A DNA stretch of 31,863 nt. Source: a virus. The notes under the pieces were generated by a model. That model was given only the letters and a program-made list of their open reading frames with translations, searched no databases and had not been told where the DNA came from. Every line of letters begins with the position of its first letter. The stretch's first letter is position 1. A program made the position numbers and the translations under genes. Of this stretch, positions 19,801 through 27,929 are shown piece by piece. The stretch is taken from positions 1-31,863 of the IMG/VR virus record IMGVR_UViG_3300017765_000020; one strand, 5' to 3'.

Positions 19801-22800
19801 AGCATATGCTGGTAGTTTTATGTGAGGATTTACTAAACTAAATCTATGATTAGAACCTTGTGTAGTTAAATTTATTTCTTGAACTGGTAAACTAAATCTG
19901 GCATCCCACTCATGAGTCGATAGCTTAAATTCATTATCTGTTATTTTATGTGCATAATAAATGGTTTCATTTTCTAAAGGAAGAGTCGGATCACTAGATT
20001 CGTAAAAAATTCTGTCTCCATTGTTATAACCATGATTTTCTATTGTTATTACATTATTTTCTATATCAATATTGGATGGAGATGATGGGTTAAAAATAGA
20101 CTTTCGTATCTCTGAATTATATTCGACTTGATATAATGTTTCTGAAACCGAAGAGTTTATATCAATACTTACAATATCTCTATTAGAAAGTTGATGATCA
20201 TCGATTGTCGTTACAATACCAGTATATTTTTTAATATTTGAATTGAATATTGTTTCGGAAGTTTTTAAACTATGAGATTTCCCCGAACCATAATTTGTAA
20301 AATATAGTACATTTGGCACTTTTGTTGTTGTTACTCCAACATAACTCCCATCCGAACCAATTCCAATAGAACTGGTAGATAGTCCAACAAAATTCCTTCC
20401 GAGATTCACTGCATATAGTAATGAATTATCTTGAAGAGCAAATTCGTTACCAACTGTATCCGTAGTAACCCCTATTGGAGATTGACCGCGTGATGAGTAA
20501 ATTACTTTATCGCCCGTCTTTAGTCTATGATTTTCTATAAAAATTGACTGCAATTTTATCTGTCTTTTTTTGGAGTTGACAGTATTGAATGTAGAAATTC
20601 CAATTATTCCAGCCCCAACCGATTCTGAAGGATTGAAGTAGAATTCTGATCTTCTTCCGGTATTGGATTTATTTCTAAAATCTTTGGATAAAATAATTTG
20701 TCTACTATCAAGAATCACATCAGACCCAGAAACATGCGAACTTCCAGTGGTTGATAGTTGCTCTCGTAAGATGGATAATGTATTATTTTCTCCATCAAAT
20801 CCAGTTACTTTTACTTTTTCATTATCGATAGTTAAATAATCATTTACTTTTAAATTATCTAAAATATTAAAAACGCTGGAACTAATTGAAATTTCAGTTG
20901 CAATCCCTGTCTGAGATGCGTTGCCAATAGATCTAGATAAACTAGTTTTGAAATTGGTTATTCCAATTTTATATGAGCCATTCAACTCTTCTATTTTTGA
21001 AGAGGAGTCAAAGAAAGAAACAATATCTCCGCTTTCTAAGTTATGTGGGAATTCTGATGTAACCTGAATGAGCCCATCTGGTCTAAATTCTACGTTTACA
21101 TCTTCTATAATATTTTTTTGTGATGATATTTTCTCTATTCCAACTCCAATAACTGATTCCACTTCTGCTATTGGAGAAATTGAAGAACCAGTACCATCCA
21201 TTTTTACGACAGTTCTGTCTCCAACCTTATAATTTTTTCCAGAATCAATAATTTCTATATCCGTTATATCTCCGAAAGAAGTTTTTAATAAATTATTTGT
21301 TAAATTATTTTTATTCTGAGGTTGAATAAGATATTCATAGGTGCTATTCTTCTCCATAAATTTATATGGAGAAGTATTTCTAGTGACATTTAATAAATTA
21401 AGATCAATATCTCTTTGGTTAACTTTGGGGTCAAAGTTTACTAATTCTGCTGATGATTTGTAATTTGGGCCAATTACATAGGGAAATTGTGGTCTCTTGT
21501 AATTAAAGAATGGGGACTGTGCGTTTTTATCATTCTCTCCATCTTTATCTGAATTCTTATATGTTACAAAGTATGCATATATGCCATTTGGAAATTCTGG
21601 AGTTATACAAAATCTTCCATTATATTCATCTAGATCACCATCTCCCCTATATTCATAATCTTCAATAAAAAATCCTTCTGGGAAATCAGCAAATGCTGGG
21701 CCATTTTTTCTTACTGATTGATTTTGAGGATCTTTATTATTTTTAATACCATATCCACTGGATAATAATCTTACATCTCCTCCATTTTTATTTGAATATC
21801 CATATGGTCCATATATTGGATTTCCATCGTAAGACCACCCAATAATTGGGGAGTGTTCTGTTGAATAATCTGGTAAAACACTCTTATCCACTTCTCCAGA
21901 AATAGAATCAAATATTAAGTCTGGAGTTCCATTATTTGTTAGTATGTTAGACCTTAATTTTCTGGGGGCATATAGAGAACCAAATCCTATCCCAAGATTA
22001 GAATCTTTACTCTCAACAAAAATTCCATCATCAGTTGTCATATTAGATTTATTTCTCTCAAATAGATTAATATTCCACTTTTGAATTTGTGCTCTAAGAA
22101 TTGCTCCACTACCAATAGGAATTACTCTAATAGAAGTATTTTTTCCATATCCAACTCCACCATATACAATCGTAACCGACTCGATAGAACCATTATTGAG
22201 CACAGGCTTTAATATGGCTCCAACACCATTTCCATCAGAATCGATAATCTTAAGATCTGGTTCTGAAGTATAGTTATTTCCACCGTTTCTAACGATCACA
22301 AATGATATTGAACCATTTGACACTATTGGTTCTAAAATGGCTTTTTCTCCAGTATTAATACTAATTTTTGGTTCAAAAATTAGCGAGGAGTCAAAATTTA
22401 TCAAACTACTAGAAGAACCATATTTATCTCCACCATTTGTAACAGAAACTGAAGTAATATCACCCTTTACTACAGGTCTTAATGAGGGGTTTCCTCCGAA
22501 AGTGTATCCTATACCAGTTTTTCCATCTACAGAAATTTCTATAGGTGGATAATTAAAGATATGAGTTCCATCTCCAACCGAATCAAACTTTAAATATTTT
22601 GCTCTTTCATAATTCTTTGTTGAAATGTCTGTACTAACCCCAGCTAAAGATAATCTGAAATTATTTTCATCAAATACAGTTACTTGATATAGATTGGTTG
22701 TAGAAAGTCCAGATATTGGGAGATTGTTCCCTTCATACGAATATGTAATTATATCCCCATCCTTGTAATCATGATTTTGTATATTGATGACATTTTCTGC

Positions 22801-25800
22801 AGTATTTACTCCATCAATGTTGCTGGAGTCTGGATTGTTTGAATCTATTTCAATTATTCTTTTTTTACTCTTGTAATCTTCTCCTTTAGATACAACAATT
22901 ACATTTGATAAAATATTTTTTGGCTTTGTAGAGACAAACTCTTGAGGGCCGGTTCCAAATCCAACAATATTAATTGGGTGTCTTTTATTTACAGCATCTT
23001 CTTCTGTAAAATGAAGTCTAAATTGTTTATCATCAATTCTAGAAACAAAATAATGAGAATTATTTCTAAGAGACGTTGATAATCCAGAGACTGAGGGAGT
23101 AAATCCAAAAGTAGTAGAAATGCCAGAAATTGGAATCGCCGTATTTCCGTTTGTTCTATAAACAACTTCATCAGCATCCCTAAATTTATGTTTATTTTCT
23201 ATTCTGAAACTATTATTTGTTGTATTGATAATTGTAATTGTAGAATTTGCACTAGCGTATCCTGTTACTCCAGCATCAAATTCAACTTTATGTGTTATTG
23301 GGAGAAGTCTTGCTTTTAGTTTACAACCAAAACCATTTCCACCACTTAATGCAATTGTTGGTTCTTCTAAAAAGTCAAAACCGGCATCTTCTATTTTAAT
23401 TTCTTCAACCTTTCCAACCAAAGATAAATTTGCTTTAGCTCCTGATCCTCCAGTAAGATTTGTTGTAGATACAATAGAAACTTCCGGTGGATTCATAACG
23501 TCATATCCACTGCCACTATCGAGGACATCAATTTTTTCTATTTTTCCATAGTGAATTTGCTGTGGAGACTTATAGTTTATAAGTTCTACTCCATTTACAA
23601 ACATACCAATAGAACCTATTGGAGTAGATTGATTATTATTTGGATTTTTTGTTTCTTTTGGTATAAATTTTAATAATTTTTGTCCCGTGAGATTTTTATT
23701 TGCAAGTTTTCCTGGACTTAATCTATACTTATTCTCAGTATCTGTAGGATTTCCAGATCCAATTTGTCTTATTGATCCATTCAGAACGCCATCTATTGAT
23801 GGCGTTAATTGAATTTCGTTTATGGACTTATTAACAATGTAATAATATCCTTCAAGTAAATTTTCAATTTCAGGGCTATTTTCATCTGAAGAATAATATA
23901 CAATGTCTCCACTATAGAATCCATGGTCTTTTATGAATATTACATTATTTGAAATATTCGAAGAGGAGAATCTTTTTACTCCTTTAGTTAATGCAATTTC
24001 ATAGTTTGGTATTGATTCTGAAGCAACTAAAACTTTAGATGAAGCATCATAAGTATTTTGAATTCCTGAGACTAATTCTTCTATATTTGAGTTTGGATGA
24101 TTATCATTATCTAGAGTAAATTTACCAAAATTTATTTTTCTTCTAACAGCATAATTTTTACTGTCCGATAATATATTTGAAGACTGTGTTGAGTTAAATG
24201 TTAAACTGGTTTCTGTATTAATTTCTTCAACTATACCTTCCAATACAACAGTATTTGTTGAAATATCAATTATCTCAATAATATCATTTAAATATATTTG
24301 ATGACTATCAAATGTTTTTATTTTTATTGCATTTCCTACTATAGCCAGTATTTCTTCTATATTACTTCTAGTTGATACATTATAAGTCCAAGATGAAAAA
24401 TATGGATCGTTTTTGTCTGTTACTTCGCCAATAGACTTTACTTTTATCTGGTCTCCAACTAATAAATTTTTAGCAAAAGTTCCGGATTGATTAAAACTAC
24501 CTTTAAATTTGAATCCATCCAGCAATGGATTTCCAGTTTCATATATTATACCATCTACTAATGATTTTGAAATGGTTCCTATAATTTTACCAGTTATTTG
24601 TAGGCCATCAAGGGCACTACTAGTTCCAGAAACAACTCCAGAACCTAATATAGTATCAGAACCAATTATTACACCAGTTCCGTTTATAGTTCCCTCTAAT
24701 TGCAATTCTGCAGAACTTGCGGTTCCACTTAAACTACTAATAGAACCAGATTCAAAGTTATTTAAAACTCCGGTAATTATAAGTTCAACTTTTTTTGATT
24801 TATCATTATTTTCATATCCATAAATGTTTGTTACCGACCTTACAATGCTTCCTTCTTTGAATGTTTTTGAAGGATAACTACAATCTACGAATTGGTTTAT
24901 ATTTTTACTTTGATATGTTATTAATTCTCTACTATCACCATCTTCCAAATAAAATGCACCAGAAGATGGAAAGGATACTGTAGAGTCTACAGTTATTACT
25001 TTACTACTTGTAGTCGAATCAACTGTAGATATTGTTTTTGAAGGTATTTTAAATTTTCCTTCTATTGTTCCAGAAGTAAATGAATCTCTATCATATCCAG
25101 AAGAAAGACTTATGACATAATACAAATCACTGTTGCTAGAATAACTCTCAGAACTTACTATAGATTCATTTCTTGAGTTAACATCGTATCTTACTGCATC
25201 AACGTCAGATATTGATCCAGAAGCACTTAATACTTCAGGATCATATGGGTTTTTATCTTGGTATAATGTAAATCCCTTTAAATTTAATGGTTCTCCCGAT
25301 ATTCTTTTACATACTAACTTTTCAACAACCTCATAATTCGAATCTGATGGTTTGAATAAAAAGTCTTGTGGCTTAATTACTTCAACTTCTTTTCCAAACA
25401 GAGCACGAAAAAGTATTTTTATAGATTCATCAGTACCTTTAGATTTGAAAAAATCTGTAACTCTATTATAAAAATTTAAATCATTTAAATCCGTCGTAAG
25501 AGTTTTATTTTCAAACCCAGGAGCAAACTGTTGCTTAAACTTTCCAAAAAAATCTTTTAAGAAAAGATTACTCAAGTTTATTACAGCAGTTCCTGTATCG
25601 TGGGTTGATGGTTCTGAAGTATTGAATACGACTTTTTCTGGGTTGAGAGTATCTTTCAAGCTTGTGATAGCACTAAATCCTCTAGTGCATCCTAAAAAAG
25701 AAGTTTCTGTTTTTTCGGTATATGTTATAATCTCATCATTTATTTTTAAAATGCCATATTTTGATGGCCAACCTTTACTAGATACTACATTAATAGAAGT

Positions 25801-26034
25801 ATCATTTTCTCCGACGTTAGTAGTTAATATCGTCTCAGAATCAATATTTCCTTCTAGATACGAATCAGTGTTTTTATAAACATCAAGATTCGTTAATATA
25901 TCAACAGGACCACCCCGAAATTCTTGAGAAATATAATATTGCTTTAGAAAATCAACGAACTTAGGATTTTCTACAATAAAATTTTCTGGTAAATTTGATT
26001 GAAAAGTTTGATTTATCTGAGTTCTTTCGGTCAT
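13873..26034 (-). CDS. gp7: Giant gp7-like baseplate wedge protein (4053 aa)
   Basis: This 12.2-kb gene occupies the gp7 slot between gp6 and gp8. Residues about 18-30 ('ENFIVENPKFVDFLKQYY') and 195-219 ('FFKSKGTDESIKILFRALFG' then KEVEV) resemble the C-terminal part of T4 gp7, whose 'FYSTKGIEASYKFLFKVLYN' I recall. I therefore call it a gp7-like wedge protein, about four times the T4 length (1032 aa). Beyond residue 250 it is a mosaic: E-I-I-x-Y-T/R-G modules (about 72-130, 1865 and 3240), at least six 'H-G-Y-x-x-G-D ... Y' modules (about 570-2045), many G-x-G-Y repeats, one YHYH-like domain (about 1395-1519), three tandem modules (about 2739-3071) and two 'F-D-G ... F-x-L ... V-L-L' modules near 3377-3740. 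The C-terminus has 'YYYGSYSWGKI', which I recall in other cyanophage structural proteins. The start overlaps the gp6 stop as ATGA. The frame is open throughout. Confidence 0.78.
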   Translation of the reverse strand: MTERTQINQTFQSNLPENFIVENPKFVDFLKQYYISQEFRGGPVDILTNLDVYKNTDSYLEGNIDSETILTTNVGENDTSINVVSSKGWPSKYGILKINDEIITYTEKTETSFLGCTRGFSAITSLKDTLNPEKVVFNTSEPSTHDTGTAVINLSNLFLKDFFGKFKQQFAPGFENKTLTTDLNDLNFYNRVTDFFKSKGTDESIKILFRALFGKEVEVIKPQDFLFKPSDSNYEVVEKLVCKRISGEPLNLKGFTLYQDKNPYDPEVLSASGSISDVDAVRYDVNSRNESIVSSESYSSNSDLYYVISLSSGYDRDSFTSGTIEGKFKIPSKTISTVDSTTSSKVITVDSTVSFPSSGAFYLEDGDSRELITYQSKNINQFVDCSYPSKTFKEGSIVRSVTNIYGYENNDKSKKVELIITGVLNNFESGSISSLSGTASSAELQLEGTINGTGVIIGSDTILGSGVVSGTSSALDGLQITGKIIGTISKSLVDGIIYETGNPLLDGFKFKGSFNQSGTFAKNLLVGDQIKVKSIGEVTDKNDPYFSSWTYNVSTRSNIEEILAIVGNAIKIKTFDSHQIYLNDIIEIIDISTNTVVLEGIVEEINTETSLTFNSTQSSNILSDSKNYAVRRKINFGKFTLDNDNHPNSNIEELVSGIQNTYDASSKVLVASESIPNYEIALTKGVKRFSSSNISNNVIFIKDHGFYSGDIVYYSSDENSPEIENLLEGYYYIVNKSINEIQLTPSIDGVLNGSIRQIGSGNPTDTENKYRLSPGKLANKNLTGQKLLKFIPKETKNPNNNQSTPIGSIGMFVNGVELINYKSPQQIHYGKIEKIDVLDSGSGYDVMNPPEVSIVSTTNLTGGSGAKANLSLVGKVEEIKIEDAGFDFLEEPTIALSGGNGFGCKLKARLLPITHKVEFDAGVTGYASANSTITIINTTNNSFRIENKHKFRDADEVVYRTNGNTAIPISGISTTFGFTPSVSGLSTSLRNNSHYFVSRIDDKQFRLHFTEEDAVNKRHPINIVGFGTGPQEFVSTKPKNILSNVIVVSKGEDYKSKKRIIEIDSNNPDSSNIDGVNTAENVINIQNHDYKDGDIITYSYEGNNLPISGLSTTNLYQVTVFDENNFRLSLAGVSTDISTKNYERAKYLKFDSVGDGTHIFNYPPIEISVDGKTGIGYTFGGNPSLRPVVKGDITSVSVTNGGDKYGSSSSLINFDSSLIFEPKISINTGEKAILEPIVSNGSISFVIVRNGGNNYTSEPDLKIIDSDGNGVGAILKPVLNNGSIESVTIVYGGVGYGKNTSIRVIPIGSGAILRAQIQKWNINLFERNKSNMTTDDGIFVESKDSNLGIGFGSLYAPRKLRSNILTNNGTPDLIFDSISGEVDKSVLPDYSTEHSPIIGWSYDGNPIYGPYGYSNKNGGDVRLLSSGYGIKNNKDPQNQSVRKNGPAFADFPEGFFIEDYEYRGDGDLDEYNGRFCITPEFPNGIYAYFVTYKNSDKDGENDKNAQSPFFNYKRPQFPYVIGPNYKSSAELVNFDPKVNQRDIDLNLLNVTRNTSPYKFMEKNSTYEYLIQPQNKNNLTNNLLKTSFGDITDIEIIDSGKNYKVGDRTVVKMDGTGSSISPIAEVESVIGVGIEKISSQKNIIEDVNVEFRPDGLIQVTSEFPHNLESGDIVSFFDSSSKIEELNGSYKIGITNFKTSLSRSIGNASQTGIATEISISSSVFNILDNLKVNDYLTIDNEKVKVTGFDGENNTLSILREQLSTTGSSHVSGSDVILDSRQIILSKDFRNKSNTGRRSEFYFNPSESVGAGIIGISTFNTVNSKKRQIKLQSIFIENHRLKTGDKVIYSSRGQSPIGVTTDTVGNEFALQDNSLLYAVNLGRNFVGLSTSSIGIGSDGSYVGVTTTKVPNVLYFTNYGSGKSHSLKTSETIFNSNIKKYTGIVTTIDDHQLSNRDIVSIDINSSVSETLYQVEYNSEIRKSIFNPSSPSNIDIENNVITIENHGYNNGDRIFYESSDPTLPLENETIYYAHKITDNEFKLSTHEWDARFSLPVQEINLTTQGSNHRFSLVNPHIKLPAYANIAFDVSHSSLTNLRLSFFTDESFVGEFESTKTSSEIEIERVGTPGELNSLVRLHLNENFPSSFYYQLKPTNTDEIKSAGEEDKLKILPDLAPKPFNSNKIDLIFSRYNGKYEINVIDSKSFKVSLEQEPERLYYESSDLSKSEYSTESANYFGPIKSLKIKQKSANLKKVPEVTSIASNTGSGAIINFIGEEVGNIKKLDISNIGFEFSSDKTLKPIADIPTVISISNYHEIESIKIVESGIDYTTPPNITIYDSELNQEMNNIIFDVNLIGSSVSEVNVINGGSGLSKSNLLAVSTNNTNGIDVIDAEFDVSTKIVTLTLGTPPTGFTDSTYPFSIGQKVFVEGIEIISGSGDGYNSSNHGYQLFDIVGVNTAPGVANVATVSYTISNTSSAGIRTDSSGSIIKESNLASYEIKFKEGVADLFSAGERLNFGSSAETFGFVVDNQGWDQTTSKLRVNSIEGGVIKVGDSINSNTTTAKGTVRSLETSSGKFIVDATSPILLGSSKETGKLSNFSQKIHDNNYYQRFSYSIKGTTDISKWDDSVGNLVHTSGFKRFSDYIAESSVGITTRPISGITSVTSVTNLTSSIEVDRIHDFDMVREDKIASSSKNISFNGKIITDFFRSDKNRAITIDDFSDEFKSNPNLDVFTVIDSFYGNTIRTCKYIIEMYNSTTNEYEVANFILTHNNFLVFIGDYTGAYNSNPFGTLTTDITLGKIEVKFMPYDIDDNIYMKVYRTAITDASLIDETVSLGFVDRIGLTTSFNANPGVSQKILSLDATQYDSYGFIIQVETDTDNQLLPSGSSDYQCVEGFTTYDGGFNVHNVFFSDINTHRDLGAFDTSYSSGNLDLNFTLNTGIAATSFVGKLYVIGFKNTASVGSTFIDPNTENIKLESNFTEISASSNPSITTISTMRVDQFRSSKHLVQVISDSGEKDVSTIIGIHDDTDTFYNEYGNVNTNGPLGTYDYSLNNNKVDLLFTPNPGIGVTVKVFSEEFGKETAGYANTSFSHLDIFVDDFTYVERLKRYKLDFPLKHVGDSLFSKEISPSGVSTTLGSITFLDENGTSDDHFFVTGEEIQYTGIGTERISVMTGTGYTDRLPETIFAIKKTENTIQIATSRSDALSGIALTITDFYAGMKDQTFDSINSNKKCVIMIDNIIQSPMTWTSITHTLSNNITGLSTSLPLTGISTMRDGDIVRLGNEFMRISSAKTPTVNSVLVDRSWMGTKAESHSSGDIVRIYRGDYNIVKDRIFFKEAPYGLTEVRNDFLNLSRLKTKSSFNGRFFQKSSYEENAIFDDISHEFNGIKKDFNLTEEGNAVSGYDETENSNSIVLLRNISQKPTIDFNVENVVGIGTQLRFVGREDGLGNDIVSQIDVNKNMVPKGGIIVSVASSQGFGYQPQMRAVGIASVVNGEIDSVGIGTTYSTLLNGYTETSFPGSGYTQPIVPIKFFSSTGTGAKAHGVVNAGIVTEVVITNPGSGYNINTPPSVLFDSPIPYNNLSLSGSTSGIGASVDVVVGQGSSVIDFRITNFGYGYEIGEVLTPVGILEDSNSSTSPFTITVKDVYDEPFAAWNIGILELVLDISNQFDGVRRTFSLKRQGPLGIEPLSIEKGTYGSIDLAANLIVLLDGVIQEPNDDYTFEGGTEFTFTHPPKSDYKCQIFFYKGSVGDTKFIDIDPPLEIGDKVQLSYPENNRFIDREDSRTITSINNSNSVKTTTYSGNGLSESLRSAHLIRQNTDAFIGGELISKKRLSLEALIRPESKLIRPITNSDHILYVDGISKNFNADSRVTNDIIITSQEFDSSSVSTKSEVITNVNVSGGHGIIVGVGTSSSGINTTSPMLEFTIQNDESINAGLEGIVSDIYFTVSGSNIGNGIISIENGSSIGVGLSFIDNIYKADQVLSNNGITTVYSNVSNLNGITPTTNSGDGYYYGSYSWGKITGTRSSDSYAFDINEIVGISANDLPSPIITRYLPFKEDF
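16820..17825 (-). repeat. Three tandem ~110-aa modules in the gp7-like protein
   Basis: Residues about 2739-2813, 2860-2948 and 2998-3071 each show the order 'I-I-x-V ... F ... G-x-x-x-x-x-x-x-x-x-G-x-L-x-x-x-F-x-x-x-x-G'. Examples are 'GTLTTDITLGKIEVKFMP', 'GAFDTSYSSGNLDLNFTLN' and 'LGTYDYSLNNNKVDLLFTPN'. The copies are divergent, so the duplication is old. Confidence 0.6.
19910..24320 (-). repeat. H-G-Y-x-x-G-D repeat array in the gp7-like protein
   Basis: At least six dispersed modules have a start like 'IFIKDHGFYSGDIVYYSS', 'VINIQNHDYKDGDIITYSYE', 'IFIENHRLKTGDKVIYSSRG' or 'VITIENHGYNNGDRIFYESS'. About 20 residues later each has 'Y-Y-x-x ... x-N-x-F-x-L-S'. They alternate with G-x-G-Y repeats. 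Confidence 0.7.
21480..21852 (-). other. YHYH-like domain within the gp7-like protein
   Basis: Residues about 1395-1519 read 'HSPIIGWSYDGNPIYGPYGY', then 'RGDGDLDEYNGRFCITPEFP' and 'NGIYAYFVTYKN'. This is the layout of the YHYH domain family (D-G-x-P-I-Y-G-P, then L-D-E-x-N-G-R, then P-x-G-x-Y-A-Y), named for a Tyr/His motif in proteins of unknown function. Here the last motif is Y-A-Y-F rather than Y-H-Y-H. The domain is a single copy. Confidence 0.7.
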
Positions 26035-27923
26035 GCTCTGATATAATTTGTCGTTGATGGGTATGAAGAAGTTGATGCGTAAGATGAACCAGAATTGGAA
26101 TATCCACTTGTAATAGTATCTAATATCATTGTGACTTCGCTTTTATTTACAGCATATTGCACATAAAGATCTTGTTTTCCAATAACATCATTAGAATCTG
26201 GAGAAACTTCAAATTCTATGACGTTTTCATCTTTTTGTGTATTAGATATTGATATAGTATCTATAAGGATTTCTCCAGTATTATAATTGACTTTTCCTGC
26301 ATCTCTCTTAACAATAAAAACACCACGCTGAGGTATGAGTTTAAATATAAAAAGTCTTCCTTCAGTAGCAGAAGTTGGAGTATCCGAAAAATATAAAACA
26401 CCATCCATACCAGAAACGGAAAATCCTGTCGATTTTATATTATATCCACTTGGATTGATATAAAATTTATTACCAAAACATAATTCATATTGATTGTATG
26501 TATTTCTACGTACTCTCATATTTCTAACCATCTTCACCTTAGTAATATTTGATATTATAGCTTGATCTGATTGGTCAATCAATGTTGATACTTTACTATA
26601 CTTAAATCTACCTCCAAATTTATTGACCTCGGTAGTTCTTGAGTAAGCCAAAAGTGTATTTGTAATTCTTTCTTTTAATGCATCAGTATCACTGACAAAA
26701 GATGAATTATAGTATACCGATGATGTAGTCTCTACAGTCAAGTACTTCAAATCAACTAACTCTGGAACAATTCCAGCAACAGTATATGACCTCAATTTAT
26801 CCAATATCTGCCTTTTTGCAAAACTAGACAGATAATTAGAATTCTTTGGTTTTACTGCCGCAAATACTTTTCCATACTGTGGAGGATTCAATTCTTCTCC
26901 ACCATATGCCGATACTGATTCCACATTATCATAGACATACGGAATTATTGCTTCATAATCTCTTGCAGTTACAGCTCTATATTGTGAAGAATACAGTCTT
27001 GTTGAAAAATACTTGATTGATGATGCAGATTCTATTTCTGCACCTCCTGTCGCTGGAGTAACAGTGGTTATTAACGATATTCCACTATCAATCAAATTGT
27101 TTTCATTATTATTTCCAAAGAGTATACCACTGAATATGAAGTTAGAAGCTCCATTTCCAGATTCACCTGAAGTTGTTATGTATGATGCAGTAATATAATT
27201 ATTATTTTCTAATTTTTTGCCTATGATGCCGTCACCAAATAAAAGTCTGTATCTTTCATCGACGGTTTCTTGAATTAAATAGATTCTTGAATTATTTTTA
27301 ACTTTGATAATGTTATCAACTAAAGAATAATCTTCTTTTATACTGTCAGTCTGAGTATTTTTTACATTTACTCTAATTGTAGATGTATCTACAAAAGAAT
27401 TATCCAATTCATACTTTATTTCACTCTCATTTCCAACTACTGTCCAATTTTGAGTTAATAATGTTCCCTCATAAACTGTAATATTTGAAAATGTTGCAGT
27501 GCCATTATCAACTTGTGCTACTACTCTTTCAGGAATAGAAAATTTTAGATTATTATTATTTCCGGCACCAACACAAACTAAACCAGACTCTAAAGTTATA
27601 GTTCTATACTCTGCTGGTAATCCTGTAACTCTAAAACTTACAACTGCTCTTGAAGCTCTTCTAGATTTTGGAACATAACCAACATTTCTTGCTAGAGAAA
27701 CAATGTTTTCTCTTAATGTTGCCGTATCGAGGAAAACCTCATTGGCAACCATGTTTGAATTGTAGGCTGTAAGATAAGTATTGTAAGCCAGAATATTAAT
27801 AAGGACCGAAAGGTTAGTTCCCTCATAGTCATAATCAGTAAATTCTGTATTTGCTTTGATATAGTCTTTTATAGACGCTTTGATTTCATCAAAGTCTAAA
27901 CTTGTAAACTGAGTAAATGGCAT
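26031..27923 (-). CDS. gp6: Baseplate wedge protein gp6
   Basis: This 630-aa protein is the T4-like gp6 (660 aa in T4), the wedge subunit whose dimers form the inner ring of the baseplate around the hub. The N-terminus, 'FTSLDFDEIKASIKDYIKAN' then 'DYDYEGTNLSVLINILAYNT', is diagnostic. So are 'YNSNMVANEVFLDTATLREN' and 'SLARNVGYVPKSRRASRA' (residues about 60-95), also shared with baseplate J-like proteins. The middle has 'YRLLFGDGIIGKKLENNNYI' and the typical 'FSTRLYSSQYRAVTARDYEA'. The full length is present with no inserted repeats. It lies 6 nt after gp25 and its TGA overlaps the start of the gp7-like gene as ATGA, matching the T4 order gp6-gp7-gp8. Confidence 0.94.
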   Translation of the reverse strand: MPFTQFTSLDFDEIKASIKDYIKANTEFTDYDYEGTNLSVLINILAYNTYLTAYNSNMVANEVFLDTATLRENIVSLARNVGYVPKSRRASRAVVSFRVTGLPAEYRTITLESGLVCVGAGNNNNLKFSIPERVVAQVDNGTATFSNITVYEGTLLTQNWTVVGNESEIKYELDNSFVDTSTIRVNVKNTQTDSIKEDYSLVDNIIKVKNNSRIYLIQETVDERYRLLFGDGIIGKKLENNNYITASYITTSGESGNGASNFIFSGILFGNNNENNLIDSGISLITTVTPATGGAEIESASSIKYFSTRLYSSQYRAVTARDYEAIIPYVYDNVESVSAYGGEELNPPQYGKVFAAVKPKNSNYLSSFAKRQILDKLRSYTVAGIVPELVDLKYLTVETTSSVYYNSSFVSDTDALKERITNTLLAYSRTTEVNKFGGRFKYSKVSTLIDQSDQAIISNITKVKMVRNMRVRRNTYNQYELCFGNKFYINPSGYNIKSTGFSVSGMDGVLYFSDTPTSATEGRLFIFKLIPQRGVFIVKRDAGKVNYNTGEILIDTISISNTQKDENVIEFEVSPDSNDVIGKQDLYVQYAVNKSEVTMILDTITSGYSNSGSSYASTSSYPSTTNYIRA

Positions 27924-27929
27924 TATACG

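Noticed and set aside
13873-26034. The giant gene as a tape-measure protein
   Set aside because: It is beta-rich and repeat-modular rather than a long helical coiled coil, and it sits in the gp7 slot next to gp6 and gp8.
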